A stretch of 47,754 bases of DNA from Hypholoma sublateritium FD-334 SS-4 (Eukaryota; Basidiomycota; Agaricomycetes; Agaricales; Strophariaceae). Below the pieces are notes generated by a model. That model ran no database searches. It had not been told where the DNA came from and was given only the letters and a program-made list of their open reading frames with translations. Location: the NCBI GenBank assembly GCA_000827495.1, contig KN817541.1, forward strand, positions 225,526-273,279, given 5' to 3'. Both the position numbers and the translations under genes were made by a program. This document shows, piece after piece, positions 1-9,314 of this stretch (position 1 is the first letter of the stretch; every line of letters begins with the position of its first letter).

Positions 1-95
1 CCGTCCCGTTCTCCGACGAATACACCGTGGTCCTATCAACATCGTGTGACCGCGACCAGTGAGCCAGCCACCGACACGGCAGGCTTCCACTTTTT
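1..95 (+). repeat. Partial 5' LTR / leader of gag-only element
   Basis: These 95 bases recur at 1565-1659 with no difference that I can see. The match ends in a T-run (91 onward here, 1655-1659 there). In the second copy the repeat continues a sequence that starts with TG directly after a purine tract, so this is probably the visible end of a 5' LTR plus leader whose start lies left of the window. Confidence 0.6.
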
Positions 96-295
96 TTTTG
101 ATATCGGCTACCTTTTTTTCCCCCATCCTGTCTTACTTCGACCCCGAAGAGCCCTACACTCGTTTCACCCGCCACAAAGCTCTGGAAGAAGACCTTCCTT
201 TTCACAACCCTTTACCGGCTCCCACTCGACCTAGTAAACTTCCCACCCCGCTGCCCCCGCTTCCCCTTTCGGACGACGACGACGACGAACCCTTG

Positions 296-1195
296 ATGGC
301 ATCAAAAGTTGTTAGCGCCTTCAACGGCCCCATCACGCCGACGGCACTCGAGGCTTGGCTTGGTCAATGTGAAGATGGATTTGCCATTTACACCTCCACG
401 AAGTCCGACAAAACCCCCGACTTGGACATCCCGACCAAGATCTGGCTCACCGGCACGCACCTTCATGAACCATCGATGGCCGCCTGGTGGAATGCAAATA
501 GGAAAGAATTCCTCAAGTTGGCATCGTGGGATGCCCTCGAGAAGCAAATCCGCAGCCGCTTCATGCCGAAGGGTTACAAGCTGATGGCCTTGCGGTCATT
601 TTTCCTTTGCTCGCAGGGGAAGTCCACATTTTCCGACTACGCCGCCGCTCTGGCCGAAGCTCGAAATGGTGTTGGCCCCTCCGTAATATCGGCGAGTGTC
701 TACAAATATCAACTGCTCTTTCATGCCCACCCTATCCTCGTTCTGCGCATCGTGGCTATCCCTGATTTCGACATCGACAGCATTGGGTTCGACGACCTCG
801 TGGCGCTGATGAACATGCAGTTTGAAAGCCTTGCCGCGGAAGGAAACCTTGGGCGCTTATCGATCACGGCCCGTGCTTCTCCCGCCCCTCTCTCATCGCC
901 CGCACGTCTCCCCTTTTTGGACGATACAGAACGCGACCGGCTGTCAGCGGCGAAAGGATGCTGGAGGTGCCGCAAGATCCCCACGGACGCCGGATGGGTC
1001 CCACATGTCGGTCGCACATGCCCTGGAGATGCCGCAAATGGTGTACAGCCTGGCCGCGATTTTATTCCTGGGATCAAGACGGAAATTGCAGCTGGCGTTT
1101 TCCTTGCCGCAGACGCTTCGGAAGATCAACCGGAGTATGGTGCCGACGAATATGCAGAGGCCTTCTGGGCAGCGGACGACAGTGATTCCGAGTGA
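296..1195 (+). CDS. Retrotransposon Gag-like protein (gag-only element)
   Basis: This 299-codon frame starts at the first ATG (296). The open frame extends upstream to 59 but only through non-ATG codons. The protein resembles fungal LTR-retrotransposon Gag: a helical capsid-like part (about residues 10-200) containing a W-W-N-A-N-R segment, then a C-terminal zinc-knuckle variant near residues 222-242. The knuckle is C-W-R-C, eleven residues, H, four residues, C, so the spacing before His is much longer than the canonical four. The C-terminus is acidic. No protease, RT or integrase frame follows before the 3' repeat, so the element would depend on enzymes supplied in trans. The frame is unbroken. 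Identification as Gag rests on architecture and position between LTR-like repeats, not on a database match. Confidence 0.65.
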   Translation: MASKVVSAFNGPITPTALEAWLGQCEDGFAIYTSTKSDKTPDLDIPTKIWLTGTHLHEPSMAAWWNANRKEFLKLASWDALEKQIRSRFMPKGYKLMALRSFFLCSQGKSTFSDYAAALAEARNGVGPSVISASVYKYQLLFHAHPILVLRIVAIPDFDIDSIGFDDLVALMNMQFESLAAEGNLGRLSITARASPAPLSSPARLPFLDDTERDRLSAAKGCWRCRKIPTDAGWVPHVGRTCPGDAANGVQPGRDFIPGIKTEIAAGVFLAADASEDQPEYGADEYAEAFWAADDSDSE

Positions 1196-1397
1196 CGATG
1201 AGTTTAATTCATCAATTCTTTTTAATAATTTCATTTCTATTTTATGCCTATTTCTTATTGTTACAACGTTGCCGTTATCATTTTCTGTCACCGTTTTCGT
1301 GGTCTGCAGCAGGTTTACTCGCCTTTGCCGCTCAAAGCCCCATCATTGTCAGACAACGTCCACCAGGGTGGAATTTGGAGTGGTGGCAAAGTTTTGA

Positions 1398-1409
1398 AGT
1401 GGGGAGGAG
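1398..1409 (+). other. Polypurine tract of gag-only element
   Basis: The purine run AGTGGGGAGGAG sits immediately 5' of the TG that opens the 3' repeat at 1410. This is the expected position for the plus-strand primer of an LTR retrotransposon and supports reading 1-1659 as one element. Confidence 0.55.
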
Positions 1410-1659
1410 TGTAAGCCTGGCGGCCCAGGCTTACGACGCGGCCCTTTAGAATCGTTATCTTATCTACTTACATTACATACACAAGCACGTGATCCGTACA
1501 TACAGCCCGAGAAGTTTTCCTTTCCTCTCGTGCATCCTACGTTTTACTTTACATCGCTGTACTCCCGTCCCGTTCTCCGACGAATACACCGTGGTCCTAT
1601 CAACATCGTGTGACCGCGACCAGTGAGCCAGCCACCGACACGGCAGGCTTCCACTTTTT
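1410..1659 (+). repeat. 3' LTR of gag-only element (possibly plus start of a second copy)
   Basis: It starts with TG right after the purine tract and carries a short palindrome just inside the start (GTAAGCCTGG / CCAGGCTTAC at 1411-1434). Its last 95 bases (1565-1659) repeat positions 1-95. The shared part runs past any obvious CA end and stops inside a T-run. Either the LTR ends without the usual CA, or this is an LTR followed by the truncated leader of a second, tandem element. Confidence 0.55.
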
Positions 1660-2086
1660 CAGGTTGGGCCAAAAAAAAGATTGCCTCACCTGCCGCCTCA
1701 GCGCACCCTGCATCCACAAGTTCGAGTCATTGGTGCTGCACCCGAAGTTCACCGAGCCAATTGAGGGCAGCGAGCGCAACACCCAACCCACCTGCCTCAT
1801 CCCATCATCGCCCCTTCCGTCCATCGCATTGCGGTACACACTCCGAAATCCTCCAGCGCCGTGGCATCTGGTCCCATCTGGTTCCAGCTGTGTCAGTGAC
1901 AGCGGTCTACGGCGGAGCACGCTGCTTGTGCCAGCGCCTGCATTGGATAGTCACCTCATGTCACCTGCCGATTTCCTAAGACGAGCGCCTGTGCCCATCC
2001 CGCCCCTTCGACGCGAGTACCACAGTGCAGAATCTTGGCGTGGCGCCGTCATTGATGACGGGTGCAGTGGAAATGGTGACAGAGCA
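1660..2086. other. Spacer between two retroelements, no gene seen
   Basis: Open frames here are short and without recognisable domains. The stretch holds a weak resemblance to the other side of the copia insertion (around 1930 and 7930, both with a CAGCGCCTG start), which may reflect an older interrupted repeat. I see no gene. Confidence 0.4.
2082..2086 (+). repeat. Target site duplication GAGCA (left)
   Basis: GAGCA directly precedes the 5' LTR and is repeated directly after the 3' LTR at 7863-7867. Five bases is the usual target duplication for copia integrases, and it fixes the LTR ends as TG...TA instead of TG...CA. Confidence 0.85.
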
Positions 2087-2453
2087 TGTTGGACTGACAA
2101 ACTTCGCGCTATATTTAATAAGCACCTTTACGTTGCGATTACGAATACAAGGTGCGCGAGCAATAGCGCGCGCACCATATGGACACCGCAGTCCGATCTT
2201 TTATTCTTTCAGTTCTTTTGTCACACGTAGTTTACCCCGAGTAACCGTCGTAGACAAAGAGTCTCGTATATATTCCTTCAGACGTCGATATACTCCCCTC
2301 AGTTCATTCTAACAGACTGACTGAGGTGAGAACCATTTTTACATATCTCAAACGTACATATTCTAACTCTACGTAGTATTACCTGTTCCTATAGGTACAT
2401 ACAACGAATATAGTTCATTCTAACAGACTGACTGAGTATTACCTGTTCCTATA
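2087..2453 (+). repeat. 5' LTR of copia element (367 bp)
   Basis: It begins TGTTGGACTG and ends CCTATA. Compared with the 3' LTR it lacks one C near position 2110 and has A for G at about 2125. Inside, a block with the core TTCATTCTAACAGACTGACT occurs twice, and TATTACCTGTTCCTATA also occurs twice, the second copy forming the LTR end. Confidence 0.92.
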
Positions 2454-2467
2454 GGTTATGGGCCCTG
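2454..2467 (+). promoter_or_regulatory. Primer binding site (initiator tRNA-Met internal fragment)
   Basis: GGTTATGGGCCCTG begins at the first base after the 5' LTR. It is complementary to the anticodon stem-loop (around the CAU anticodon) of eukaryotic initiator tRNA-Met, not to the tRNA 3' end. Drosophila copia is known to prime from such an internal initiator-tRNA fragment. The same mode for this element is inferred from the match and its exact position. Confidence 0.75.
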
Positions 2468-2534
2468 ACCTCAGTCTCTAAAACCACGAATATAACTCAA
2501 TTCGAACCTCCTAAACAATTTCTCTATTCACTCT

Positions 2535-5500
2535 ATGTCTACCACAAAGCTTGGTGATGAATTCTTGCGGATTCCGAAGCTGGACGCTACGGGATCCAAC
2601 TGGGTAGTCTACAAAGACCGCCTCATTATTTCTATCGANGCTCGAGGGCTTGGTGATCATCTGGATGGGACATCTATCAAACCTGTAAATCCCAATCCTC
2701 CCCCAACCGATGGTGCGATCCCAACACCACCGTCCGCTGAGCTACAACTCAAGATCGATGAATACAACAAGAATTTAAAGACATGGAAACAAGATGAAGC
2801 AATCGTAAAGCAACAGTTAGCTGGTACGATTTCAGACGCTCTATTTTTGAAGCTCCGTTTGCTCCCAACGGCGGCTGAAATTTGGAGCGCATTGGAGGAC
2901 ACCTTCCAGGTGAAATCGCGCATGGTCTCGGTCGACCTCAGGCGCCGTTTACAGGAAGAACGCTGCGGCGAAAAGGGCGACATACGTGCACATTTTGCCA
3001 AGCTGCGACTGATGCGAGAGGAGCTTTCCTCNATGGGATACTTGCCCGACGACACTGAATTCTATGCAATAATTATGGGTTCACTTCCGTCGTCCTATGA
3101 TTCNTTTGTGTCCATTATTGATGCCACCTTTCGCACCACTGTCAGTACTCACTTGGCTATTTCCCTTGCGACGGGGGATAGTTCATTTATTTCCCCATCG
3201 CCATCTCCNGACACCCTTATCCAAAGTGTGACCGANGAGTACGAGCGCCGTCTTCTCCGCGGAAAGACAGGCAAGAAAGATGGCGAGAACGTCGCTTTCT
3301 ACTCCAACGAATCAGAGAAAGGTTCAAAAGGAGGCTCCAGCTCGNGATCGGAAATCGAGTGCTTCAATTGCAAGAAGCGTGGTCACTACAAATCGGATTG
3401 TTGGGCTAAAGGTGGTGGCAAAGAAGGTCAACGTCCAAAGCGCGGCAAAACTGGGGACAAGAAAGGGAAAGCGAAGGCCAAGGAGGATCCGAAGGCCAAA
3501 GACAACAAGTCCAATGACAAGGGGAAGGAAAAGGAGTCTGCAAATACAGCGGACGACTCTCCTGATGAGGCATGGATGACTATGATTATTAGCGACAGTG
3601 ACGACGCCGCTAGTGATTTCTCCAACCTTGAAATATCCTCCGAGTCAGATGTATCCGAGTCTAATCTATCCGATTTCGACGATTTCCCCCCCATGTTTGA
3701 AAACACCTATGCGCCGCGACGCTCATTTGATTGGACTGATCCCATCCACCTCCAACGCTTCCGCGCCCACGCCGCCACTTTGTTCGCAGAAAATCGGGAA
3801 CCCTCCACNACCGAAAACGAGGATCCCGANGACGAATACGCCGACATGCCTGACCTCATGCCNGGCGAATGGTCATCTGATGAAGAATCTGACAACGACG
3901 ACGACGATTCGGACGATGATGAAGCGCCTNCTAAGCGCAAGACCCCCGGGCCGGTGTTTGACATCCCGGCGCCTAACCGCCTACCGCGGGACAGAGATCC
4001 CGACGACGAGGGCAACGCTGGCTCATCTACCCTTGAAACCAGCCACGACAAATCTGATTCAGACTACGAATCGGACGACATGTTGGAGGACCTACTTGCG
4101 GATTTATTTGATCCGTACGACGAGGCCTTCATAGGCGAAAGCCCAGTTATTCCTGTAGACGACGTTGCGTACGTGACTACGTATACTGTCGAGGAATTAA
4201 CGACGCCTTCCGCGGANGCGGATATCGACCTCTATGACTCGGGAGCTACCCGGCATATGTCTGGCGCACGACACCGTCTTGTCAATTTTGTCGAGACAGA
4301 ACCTAGACCCATATCTGCTGCCGACAATAGATCTTTCAGCGCAACCGGCCGTGGAGACATGTATATCAACCTNCCGAATGGAAGTGATGGCGTCTCACGC
4401 GTCCTTCTAAANGATGTCCTTTTTGCGCCAGCTATGTCCGTCACCCTCGTGTCCATCAGCCGCATCGTNGAGTCAGGCGCATCTGTTNTATTTTCTGGAC
4501 CTACGTGCCGNATTTACAACAAGGATCGTCAGTGCATCGGCAGAATTCCCGTTAAGGGAGGACTGTACCGTGTATACGTCAAGCGCCCAAGTTCCAACGA
4601 TTTTGCAGGAAAATCGAAGGTTCTATTGACAATCGATGAGTTACATCGTCGTCTCGGCCACGTTTCGCACGACAGAGCCAAGCGCCTTGTGACCAAAGGC
4701 CTGGTTACCGGCATTGAGCTCGACATGGACAGTAAACCGTCTGTCTGCGAGTCTTGNGAATGGGCAAAGGGTCAGCGCAAAGCAATACGCAAGGAGCGAG
4801 AGGGCGAGCGCACGGGTGCCGTAGGGGACGAAACTCATTCCGACCTCTGGGGACCGGCACCTGTGGAGAGCATNAACCGGAAGAAATACTACATCAGCTT
4901 CACNGACGATCACAGCCGCTTCACGCACCTGTATTTCCTTTCNTCAAAGGACCAGGCTTTCGACGCATACCTTGAATACGAGGCGTGGTACTTCACGCAG
5001 CTGGGGATTAAGCTGAAATGCTTACACACGGATCGCGGGGGCGAATATTTAAGCGCTGAGTTCACGAGTCATTTAAAGCTCGCAGGAACAATTCGAAAGC
5101 TTACCGTGCATGATACGCCAGAGTATAATGGTGTCGCGGAGCGTCTAAACCGCACCATCCTCGCCAAAGTCCGCGCCATGCTCCACTCGAGCGCACTGCC
5201 NAATTTTCTATGGGCTGAGGCAGCACGNCACGCAGTGTATCTCAAGAATTGTACGTGGACNCGCACACTCGAGAACACTACGCCATANGAGATTCTCCAT
5301 GGCAAGAAGCCCGATCTCGCCAATCTACATCCCTGGGGCTGCCGCGTCCGCGTTCACGACACGAGTGGCAACAAGTTATCNGCGCGATCTAAAGTTGGCC
5401 ACTGGATGGGTTTCGACGAGGAGAGCAACGCGCACCGCATTTATTGGCCGGANAAACGGTCCATNACGGTCGAGCGCAGCGTGAAATTCAACTTCGACGA

Positions 5501-7487
5501 AGAGATCATCGTCGAGGCCGCACCGCTCGAGGGGAAGTCAGATGTCCCTGCCGTAAACGACCCTGAACCCGGCGCTATCACACCCGAAATGGGAAATTCA
5601 TCACCCAAATCGAGACGCACCACCGTTGAAGACGTCCCTGACGAGGACGTCGATACCCCAAATCCCACTGACCACCTCGACAATCGGTTCGAAAATCCTG
5701 AGCCGGTTGAACCCAGGCGAGGATCGCGCATACGCAAAGAGTCCGATTACGTCCGCAGGCTGCGTGACGGCGTTGGTCACACAAGCGCGCGCCCTTCAGA
5801 TCCGTTGCTACCAGCCGGGATACAGGAGGGGTCGGAGACGGGAGGCATGGCGGACGAGGATGCATGGGAGATGGTGGAAGTGGGAGAGTACGCGATGGCG
5901 GCGGTGATGGATGGGGCAGAGGGTTTAACACCCACGTTCGAGGAAGCACGGAAGCGCACGGACTGGCCAAAATGGGAAGAGGCGATCAAGAAGGAGCTCG
6001 CCTCGCTCAAAGTTAACAACACGTACGAAGTTGTTGAGCGCCCCATCAAGACCAACGTCGTGAAATGCCGCTGGGTACTGCGAATCAAGAAGAATTCCGC
6101 AGGCGAGATCGACAAATACAAGGCGCGCTTGGTCGCGAAAGGTTTTACTCAAATCTANGGCATTGATTACTATGAAACGTACTCACCTGTCGCCAAGATA
6201 GCCTCATTCCGTCTACTTCTCGCCATGGCCGCTCGCAACGATTGGACGGCCGATATCTTCGACTTCGACACTGCCTACTTGAATAGCAAGCTCGGGGATC
6301 ACGAAGAAACTTTTCTTGAGCAGCCGCCCAGCTACGCGACCCACGACCGACGCACCCACGTTTGGCGCCTTCGAAAGACGCTCTACGGCCTGAAGCAAGG
6401 NGCGAANAATTGGTACGACGCACTCCATAAAGCACTACGCGAGATGGATTTTGTNCGCACTGAGGCGGATCACGGCGTCTTCGTGAAGAAGACAGGCAAG
6501 GACACGCTGATTNTAGCGNTCCACGTCGACGACTGCCTTATCACAGGTACCTCAGCGAAGCTCATCGCTGAATTCAAGGTCGAGATGAACAAAAAATACA
6601 AGCTCACCGATCTTGGCCCCGTCGAATGGTTGCTAGGCATTAAGGTCACCCGAAATCGCAAGGAACGCACCATTTCCCTGTCNCAACACGCATACATAGA
6701 CTCTATCATCACCCGCTTCAATTTTAACGACCTCAAACCGTCCTCTGTACCCATGAATCCCCACGCGACACTCTCTGAATCGCAATGCCCCACCAAACTC
6801 GCTGACATCATGAAGATGAAGCAGGTGCCGTACCGCGAAGCAGTCGGCTCCTTGAACTACGCTGCAACTGGNACTCGAGTAGATATTGTCTTTGCCGTTT
6901 CTACCGTCGCGCGNTTCTGCGAGAACCCGGGCTGGGAGCACTGGGAGGCCGTAAAACTGATCTTTCGCTATCTGAAGGGAACGCAGAAGCTCGAGCTCAG
7001 TTACGGAGGTGAACAGCGAGGTTTAGAGGGCTACGTGGATGCGGATGGAGCGTCGCAGGAGCATAGGCGCGCAATTTCGGGGTACGTCTTCCTCATTGAC
7101 GGAGGCGCTATTTCTTGGTCCTCTAAGAAGCAGGAGCTTGTTACGCTCTCGACTACTGAGGCGGAATACGTCGCTCAAACTCACGCCGCAAAGGAAGCAA
7201 TTTGGCTTCGCCGTCTCATGGGCGAACTNTTCACNCCCCTCGACGAGCCCACCACGTTGTTTTCCGATTCGAAATCAGCCATTGCACTTGCAAGCGACGG
7301 TCACTACCATGCCCGCACCAAGCACATCGACATTCGATACCATTTCATTCGCTACATNATCGAGGCCGGCGCCATCAAACTGATCTACTGCCCGACAGAC
7401 AGCATGACAGCCGACACTCTCACTAAGGCTTTACCCAGCCTCAAATCGAAACACTTCGCCACCGCACTCGGACTGAGCTCAGTTTGA
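2535..7487 (+). CDS. Ty1/copia Gag-Pol polyprotein
   Basis: This is a single 1650-codon frame from the ATG at 2535 to TGA at 7485-7487. Gag (about residues 1-300) ends in a zinc knuckle C276-x2-C279-x4-H284-x4-C289. A lysine-rich then Asp/Ser/Glu-rich linker follows (about 300-560). The aspartic protease has D-S-G-A at 568. Integrase has a pre-integrase HHCC motif from H704, and its catalytic triad D770, D833, E869 shows the D,D-35-E spacing. RT carries the L-Y-G-L-K-Q block and an H-V-D-D active site. RNase H shows Y-V-D-A-D, T-E-A-E-Y, S-D-S-K and the C-terminal H-A-R-T-K-H-I-D block. I see no stop or frameshift, so the element is probably autonomous unless an N hides one. One N (codon TGN at about 4757) falls on the last expected Cys of the HHCC motif. 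Confidence 0.95.
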   Translation: MSTTKLGDEFLRIPKLDATGSNWVVYKDRLIISIXARGLGDHLDGTSIKPVNPNPPPTDGAIPTPPSAELQLKIDEYNKNLKTWKQDEAIVKQQLAGTISDALFLKLRLLPTAAEIWSALEDTFQVKSRMVSVDLRRRLQEERCGEKGDIRAHFAKLRLMREELSXMGYLPDDTEFYAIIMGSLPSSYDXFVSIIDATFRTTVSTHLAISLATGDSSFISPSPSXDTLIQSVTXEYERRLLRGKTGKKDGENVAFYSNESEKGSKGGSSSXSEIECFNCKKRGHYKSDCWAKGGGKEGQRPKRGKTGDKKGKAKAKEDPKAKDNKSNDKGKEKESANTADDSPDEAWMTMIISDSDDAASDFSNLEISSESDVSESNLSDFDDFPPMFENTYAPRRSFDWTDPIHLQRFRAHAATLFAENREPSXTENEDPXDEYADMPDLMXGEWSSDEESDNDDDDSDDDEAPXKRKTPGPVFDIPAPNRLPRDRDPDDEGNAGSSTLETSHDKSDSDYESDDMLEDLLADLFDPYDEAFIGESPVIPVDDVAYVTTYTVEELTTPSAXADIDLYDSGATRHMSGARHRLVNFVETEPRPISAADNRSFSATGRGDMYINXPNGSDGVSRVLLXDVLFAPAMSVTLVSISRIXESGASVXFSGPTCXIYNKDRQCIGRIPVKGGLYRVYVKRPSSNDFAGKSKVLLTIDELHRRLGHVSHDRAKRLVTKGLVTGIELDMDSKPSVCESXEWAKGQRKAIRKEREGERTGAVGDETHSDLWGPAPVESXNRKKYYISFXDDHSRFTHLYFLXSKDQAFDAYLEYEAWYFTQLGIKLKCLHTDRGGEYLSAEFTSHLKLAGTIRKLTVHDTPEYNGVAERLNRTILAKVRAMLHSSALXNFLWAEAAXHAVYLKNCTWXRTLENTTPXEILHGKKPDLANLHPWGCRVRVHDTSGNKLXARSKVGHWMGFDEESNAHRIYWPXKRSXTVERSVKFNFDEEIIVEAAPLEGKSDVPAVNDPEPGAITPEMGNSSPKSRRTTVEDVPDEDVDTPNPTDHLDNRFENPEPVEPRRGSRIRKESDYVRRLRDGVGHTSARPSDPLLPAGIQEGSETGGMADEDAWEMVEVGEYAMAAVMDGAEGLTPTFEEARKRTDWPKWEEAIKKELASLKVNNTYEVVERPIKTNVVKCRWVLRIKKNSAGEIDKYKARLVAKGFTQIXGIDYYETYSPVAKIASFRLLLAMAARNDWTADIFDFDTAYLNSKLGDHEETFLEQPPSYATHDRRTHVWRLRKTLYGLKQXAXNWYDALHKALREMDFXRTEADHGVFVKKTGKDTLIXAXHVDDCLITGTSAKLIAEFKVEMNKKYKLTDLGPVEWLLGIKVTRNRKERTISLXQHAYIDSIITRFNFNDLKPSSVPMNPHATLSESQCPTKLADIMKMKQVPYREAVGSLNYAATXTRVDIVFAVSTVAXFCENPGWEHWEAVKLIFRYLKGTQKLELSYGGEQRGLEGYVDADGASQEHRRAISGYVFLIDGGAISWSSKKQELVTLSTTEAEYVAQTHAAKEAIWLRRLMGEXFXPLDEPTTLFSDSKSAIALASDGHYHARTKHIDIRYHFIRYXIEAGAIKLIYCPTDSMTADTLTKALPSLKSKHFATALGLSSV

Positions 7488-7494
7488 GGGGAAG
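7486..7494 (+). other. Polypurine tract of copia element
   Basis: GAGGGGAAG abuts the 3' LTR start at 7495 and overlaps the stop codon of the polyprotein. It is the expected plus-strand priming site. Confidence 0.8.
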
Positions 7495-7862
7495 TGTTGG
7501 ACTGACAAACTTCGCGCCTATATTTAATAAGCGCCTTTACGTTGCGATTACGAATACAAGGTGCGCGAGCAATAGCGCGCGCACCATATGGACACCGCAG
7601 TCCGATCTTTTATTCTTTCAGTTCTTTTGTCACACGTAGTTTACCCCGAGTAACCGTCGTAGACAAAGAGTCTCGTATATATTCCTTCAGACGTCGATAT
7701 ACTCCCCTCAGTTCATTCTAACAGACTGACTGAGGTGAGAACCATTTTTACATATCTCAAACGTACATATTCTAACTCTACGTAGTATTACCTGTTCCTA
7801 TAGGTACATACAACGAATATAGTTCATTCTAACAGACTGACTGAGTATTACCTGTTCCTATA
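7495..7862 (+). repeat. 3' LTR of copia element (368 bp)
   Basis: Same sequence as 2087-2453 apart from one extra C and one A/G difference. It is followed by the target duplication GAGCA (7863-7867). Confidence 0.92.
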
Positions 7863-7867
7863 GAGCA

Positions 7868-8724
7868 CGGCGCGCAGCTAGGCGCAGCGCATATTCTACG
7901 GTGGACCGTGGAGCGCGCTGACGGCGCCAGCGCCTGTGTTGGATGGTGCATACCTACTAAAGCGAGGTGTTAGCTGGCGCTGTGCATAAGAGGCCCGGGC
8001 GTACTTTTCATGGTGCGGTCGTCAAGCGCTCAGAGAGCCTGCTGCGCACACCACAACGTTGCTCAGTGCTCAGTTAGCTCAAGGAGATTTTGGGCACGAC
8101 AACAGTGAGAAAGTTCGTGATGAAGGAACGGGCGGCATTCGTGAGGCGCTGCTCGGAGGCAGGTGAGATCGTGGGCGCTGAATGCAGAGGAGTACGGGCA
8201 GAAGAGCAGCGCGTCATTGGTGTACCTCAGGCTGGCTCCTGGGCTAGTATTGAGAAGGAGGGACACCAGACGCCTCTGTAGATGTACGCCGCATCGGTGG
8301 ATGGAATTCAGCACCTGTGCTCTGACTTTTGAGTTCATTTAGGAAGGGAACACTACTAGTCTACAACATTGGAGATGCTGGACTGTTGGACAGGTCGTAA
8401 ATCTCCATCTCTTCGTTCCAAACAAGCACTTTTGTTCGCCGCGTCAGTTTGAGGGGACCTAATAGGATGAATAATGAGAGTCATAATACGCACCCTCATC
8501 CTGAATAAAATAAATGGCATACAGCATGCTTTAGAGATTGCGCGATATTCCAAGCTTGACCCTTCATGATAGCCAGTGAACAATTGGTAAATGAAGATGA
8601 TTGCGGCTTGATTGCGGCAAATCCTGGTAGTTCGTTTGAAGTTAGTGAAATCAGGAGGCACTTACATAAGCAGGTTTAAAGCTCCTTCGATTGCAACGGT
8701 GGCTCGCCCACGCCATCATTCGTC
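7868..8724. other. Intergenic stretch right of copia, no gene supported
   Basis: Only short frames on both strands, with no domain, paired splice sites or long open frame that I can support. Confidence 0.4.
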
Positions 8725-9231
8725 ATGGACCAAGAAGTCCAGTATATTGGATCCTACACTCCATATAAAGAATTCACACTCAAAACTCAGCCGCGCAAAA
8801 CTACACGCATCTACATCTCAACCCAACTGCCAACTTCCGACATCAGTGACTCGGAGGTTGGCGACCTCTGCATTCGTCGCGTCAAGCACGGCTGTGATCC
8901 AGCAGCAGTTGAACTGTTTTGGAAAGGGTTTCGAAAGGACGGTATCCAAATGGTGTGGCGAGAAGTTCAACAGAACAAGCCATTGGAGATCCAGCACCCA
9001 TTACATCCCACATTGTATCTTCAGGGCTTCCCTGCCTGCCCTCTGAGGCCAGAGTGGCGCGAAAAGAGCTCTCGACAACATGGACAAGGAGATCTAAAGC
9101 TATCTGCTGTACTTTACCTCAGAACCTATGAAGCAGGGAGCTGGTTAAATCCAATAGAACTGTCGAATTCAAACTTATCTGTGGACTTTTATGGCAATGG
9201 TACTTCTTCCAGTCCGATAGATTTATCGTAA
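8725..9231 (+). CDS. Hypothetical protein, 168 aa
   Basis: An uninterrupted frame from ATG (8725) to TAA. I do not recognise the protein. It has no evident signal peptide or membrane segment. It contains two short Cys-containing stretches, a W-K-G-F-R-K-D-G segment and a Ser/Asn-rich C-terminus. It lies between the copia element and the RPB1 relic, where most other frames are broken, so it could be a chance frame or one exon of a longer gene. I could not join it to neighbouring exons. Confidence that it is a real coding gene is low to moderate. Confidence 0.35.
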   Translation: MDQEVQYIGSYTPYKEFTLKTQPRKTTRIYISTQLPTSDISDSEVGDLCIRRVKHGCDPAAVELFWKGFRKDGIQMVWREVQQNKPLEIQHPLHPTLYLQGFPACPLRPEWREKSSRQHGQGDLKLSAVLYLRTYEAGSWLNPIELSNSNLSVDFYGNGTSSSPIDLS

Positions 9232-9314
9232 ATTCTATTTATTCAACAACCCTCAGGACAAAGGCAAATGCTAGATATATTACTTTACATGATAGGTGGA
9301 GATACTTATAACAT

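Larger units (their letters stand above)
2087..7862 (+). mobile_element. Complete Ty1/copia LTR retrotransposon
   Basis: The element has two near-identical LTRs (2087-2453 and 7495-7862), a primer binding site directly after the 5' LTR, one long gag-pol frame in the copia order (Gag, protease, integrase, RT, RNase H), a polypurine tract before the 3' LTR, and the 5-bp target duplication GAGCA at 2082-2086 and 7863-7867. The LTRs differ by one inserted base and one transition, so insertion is recent. About 39 single N calls occur in the coding region and none in the LTRs. They look like unresolved differences among several copies or haplotypes. Confidence 0.95.

Noticed and set aside
2454..2467. 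Ordinary 3'-end tRNA primer site for the copia element
   Set aside because: The site does not begin with the usual TGG complement of CCA; the match is to the anticodon arm of initiator tRNA-Met.
3428..3706. Minus-strand frames within the copia element (for example 3706-3428, 4051-3707)
   Set aside because: Shadows of the Asp/Ser-rich codons of the polyprotein.
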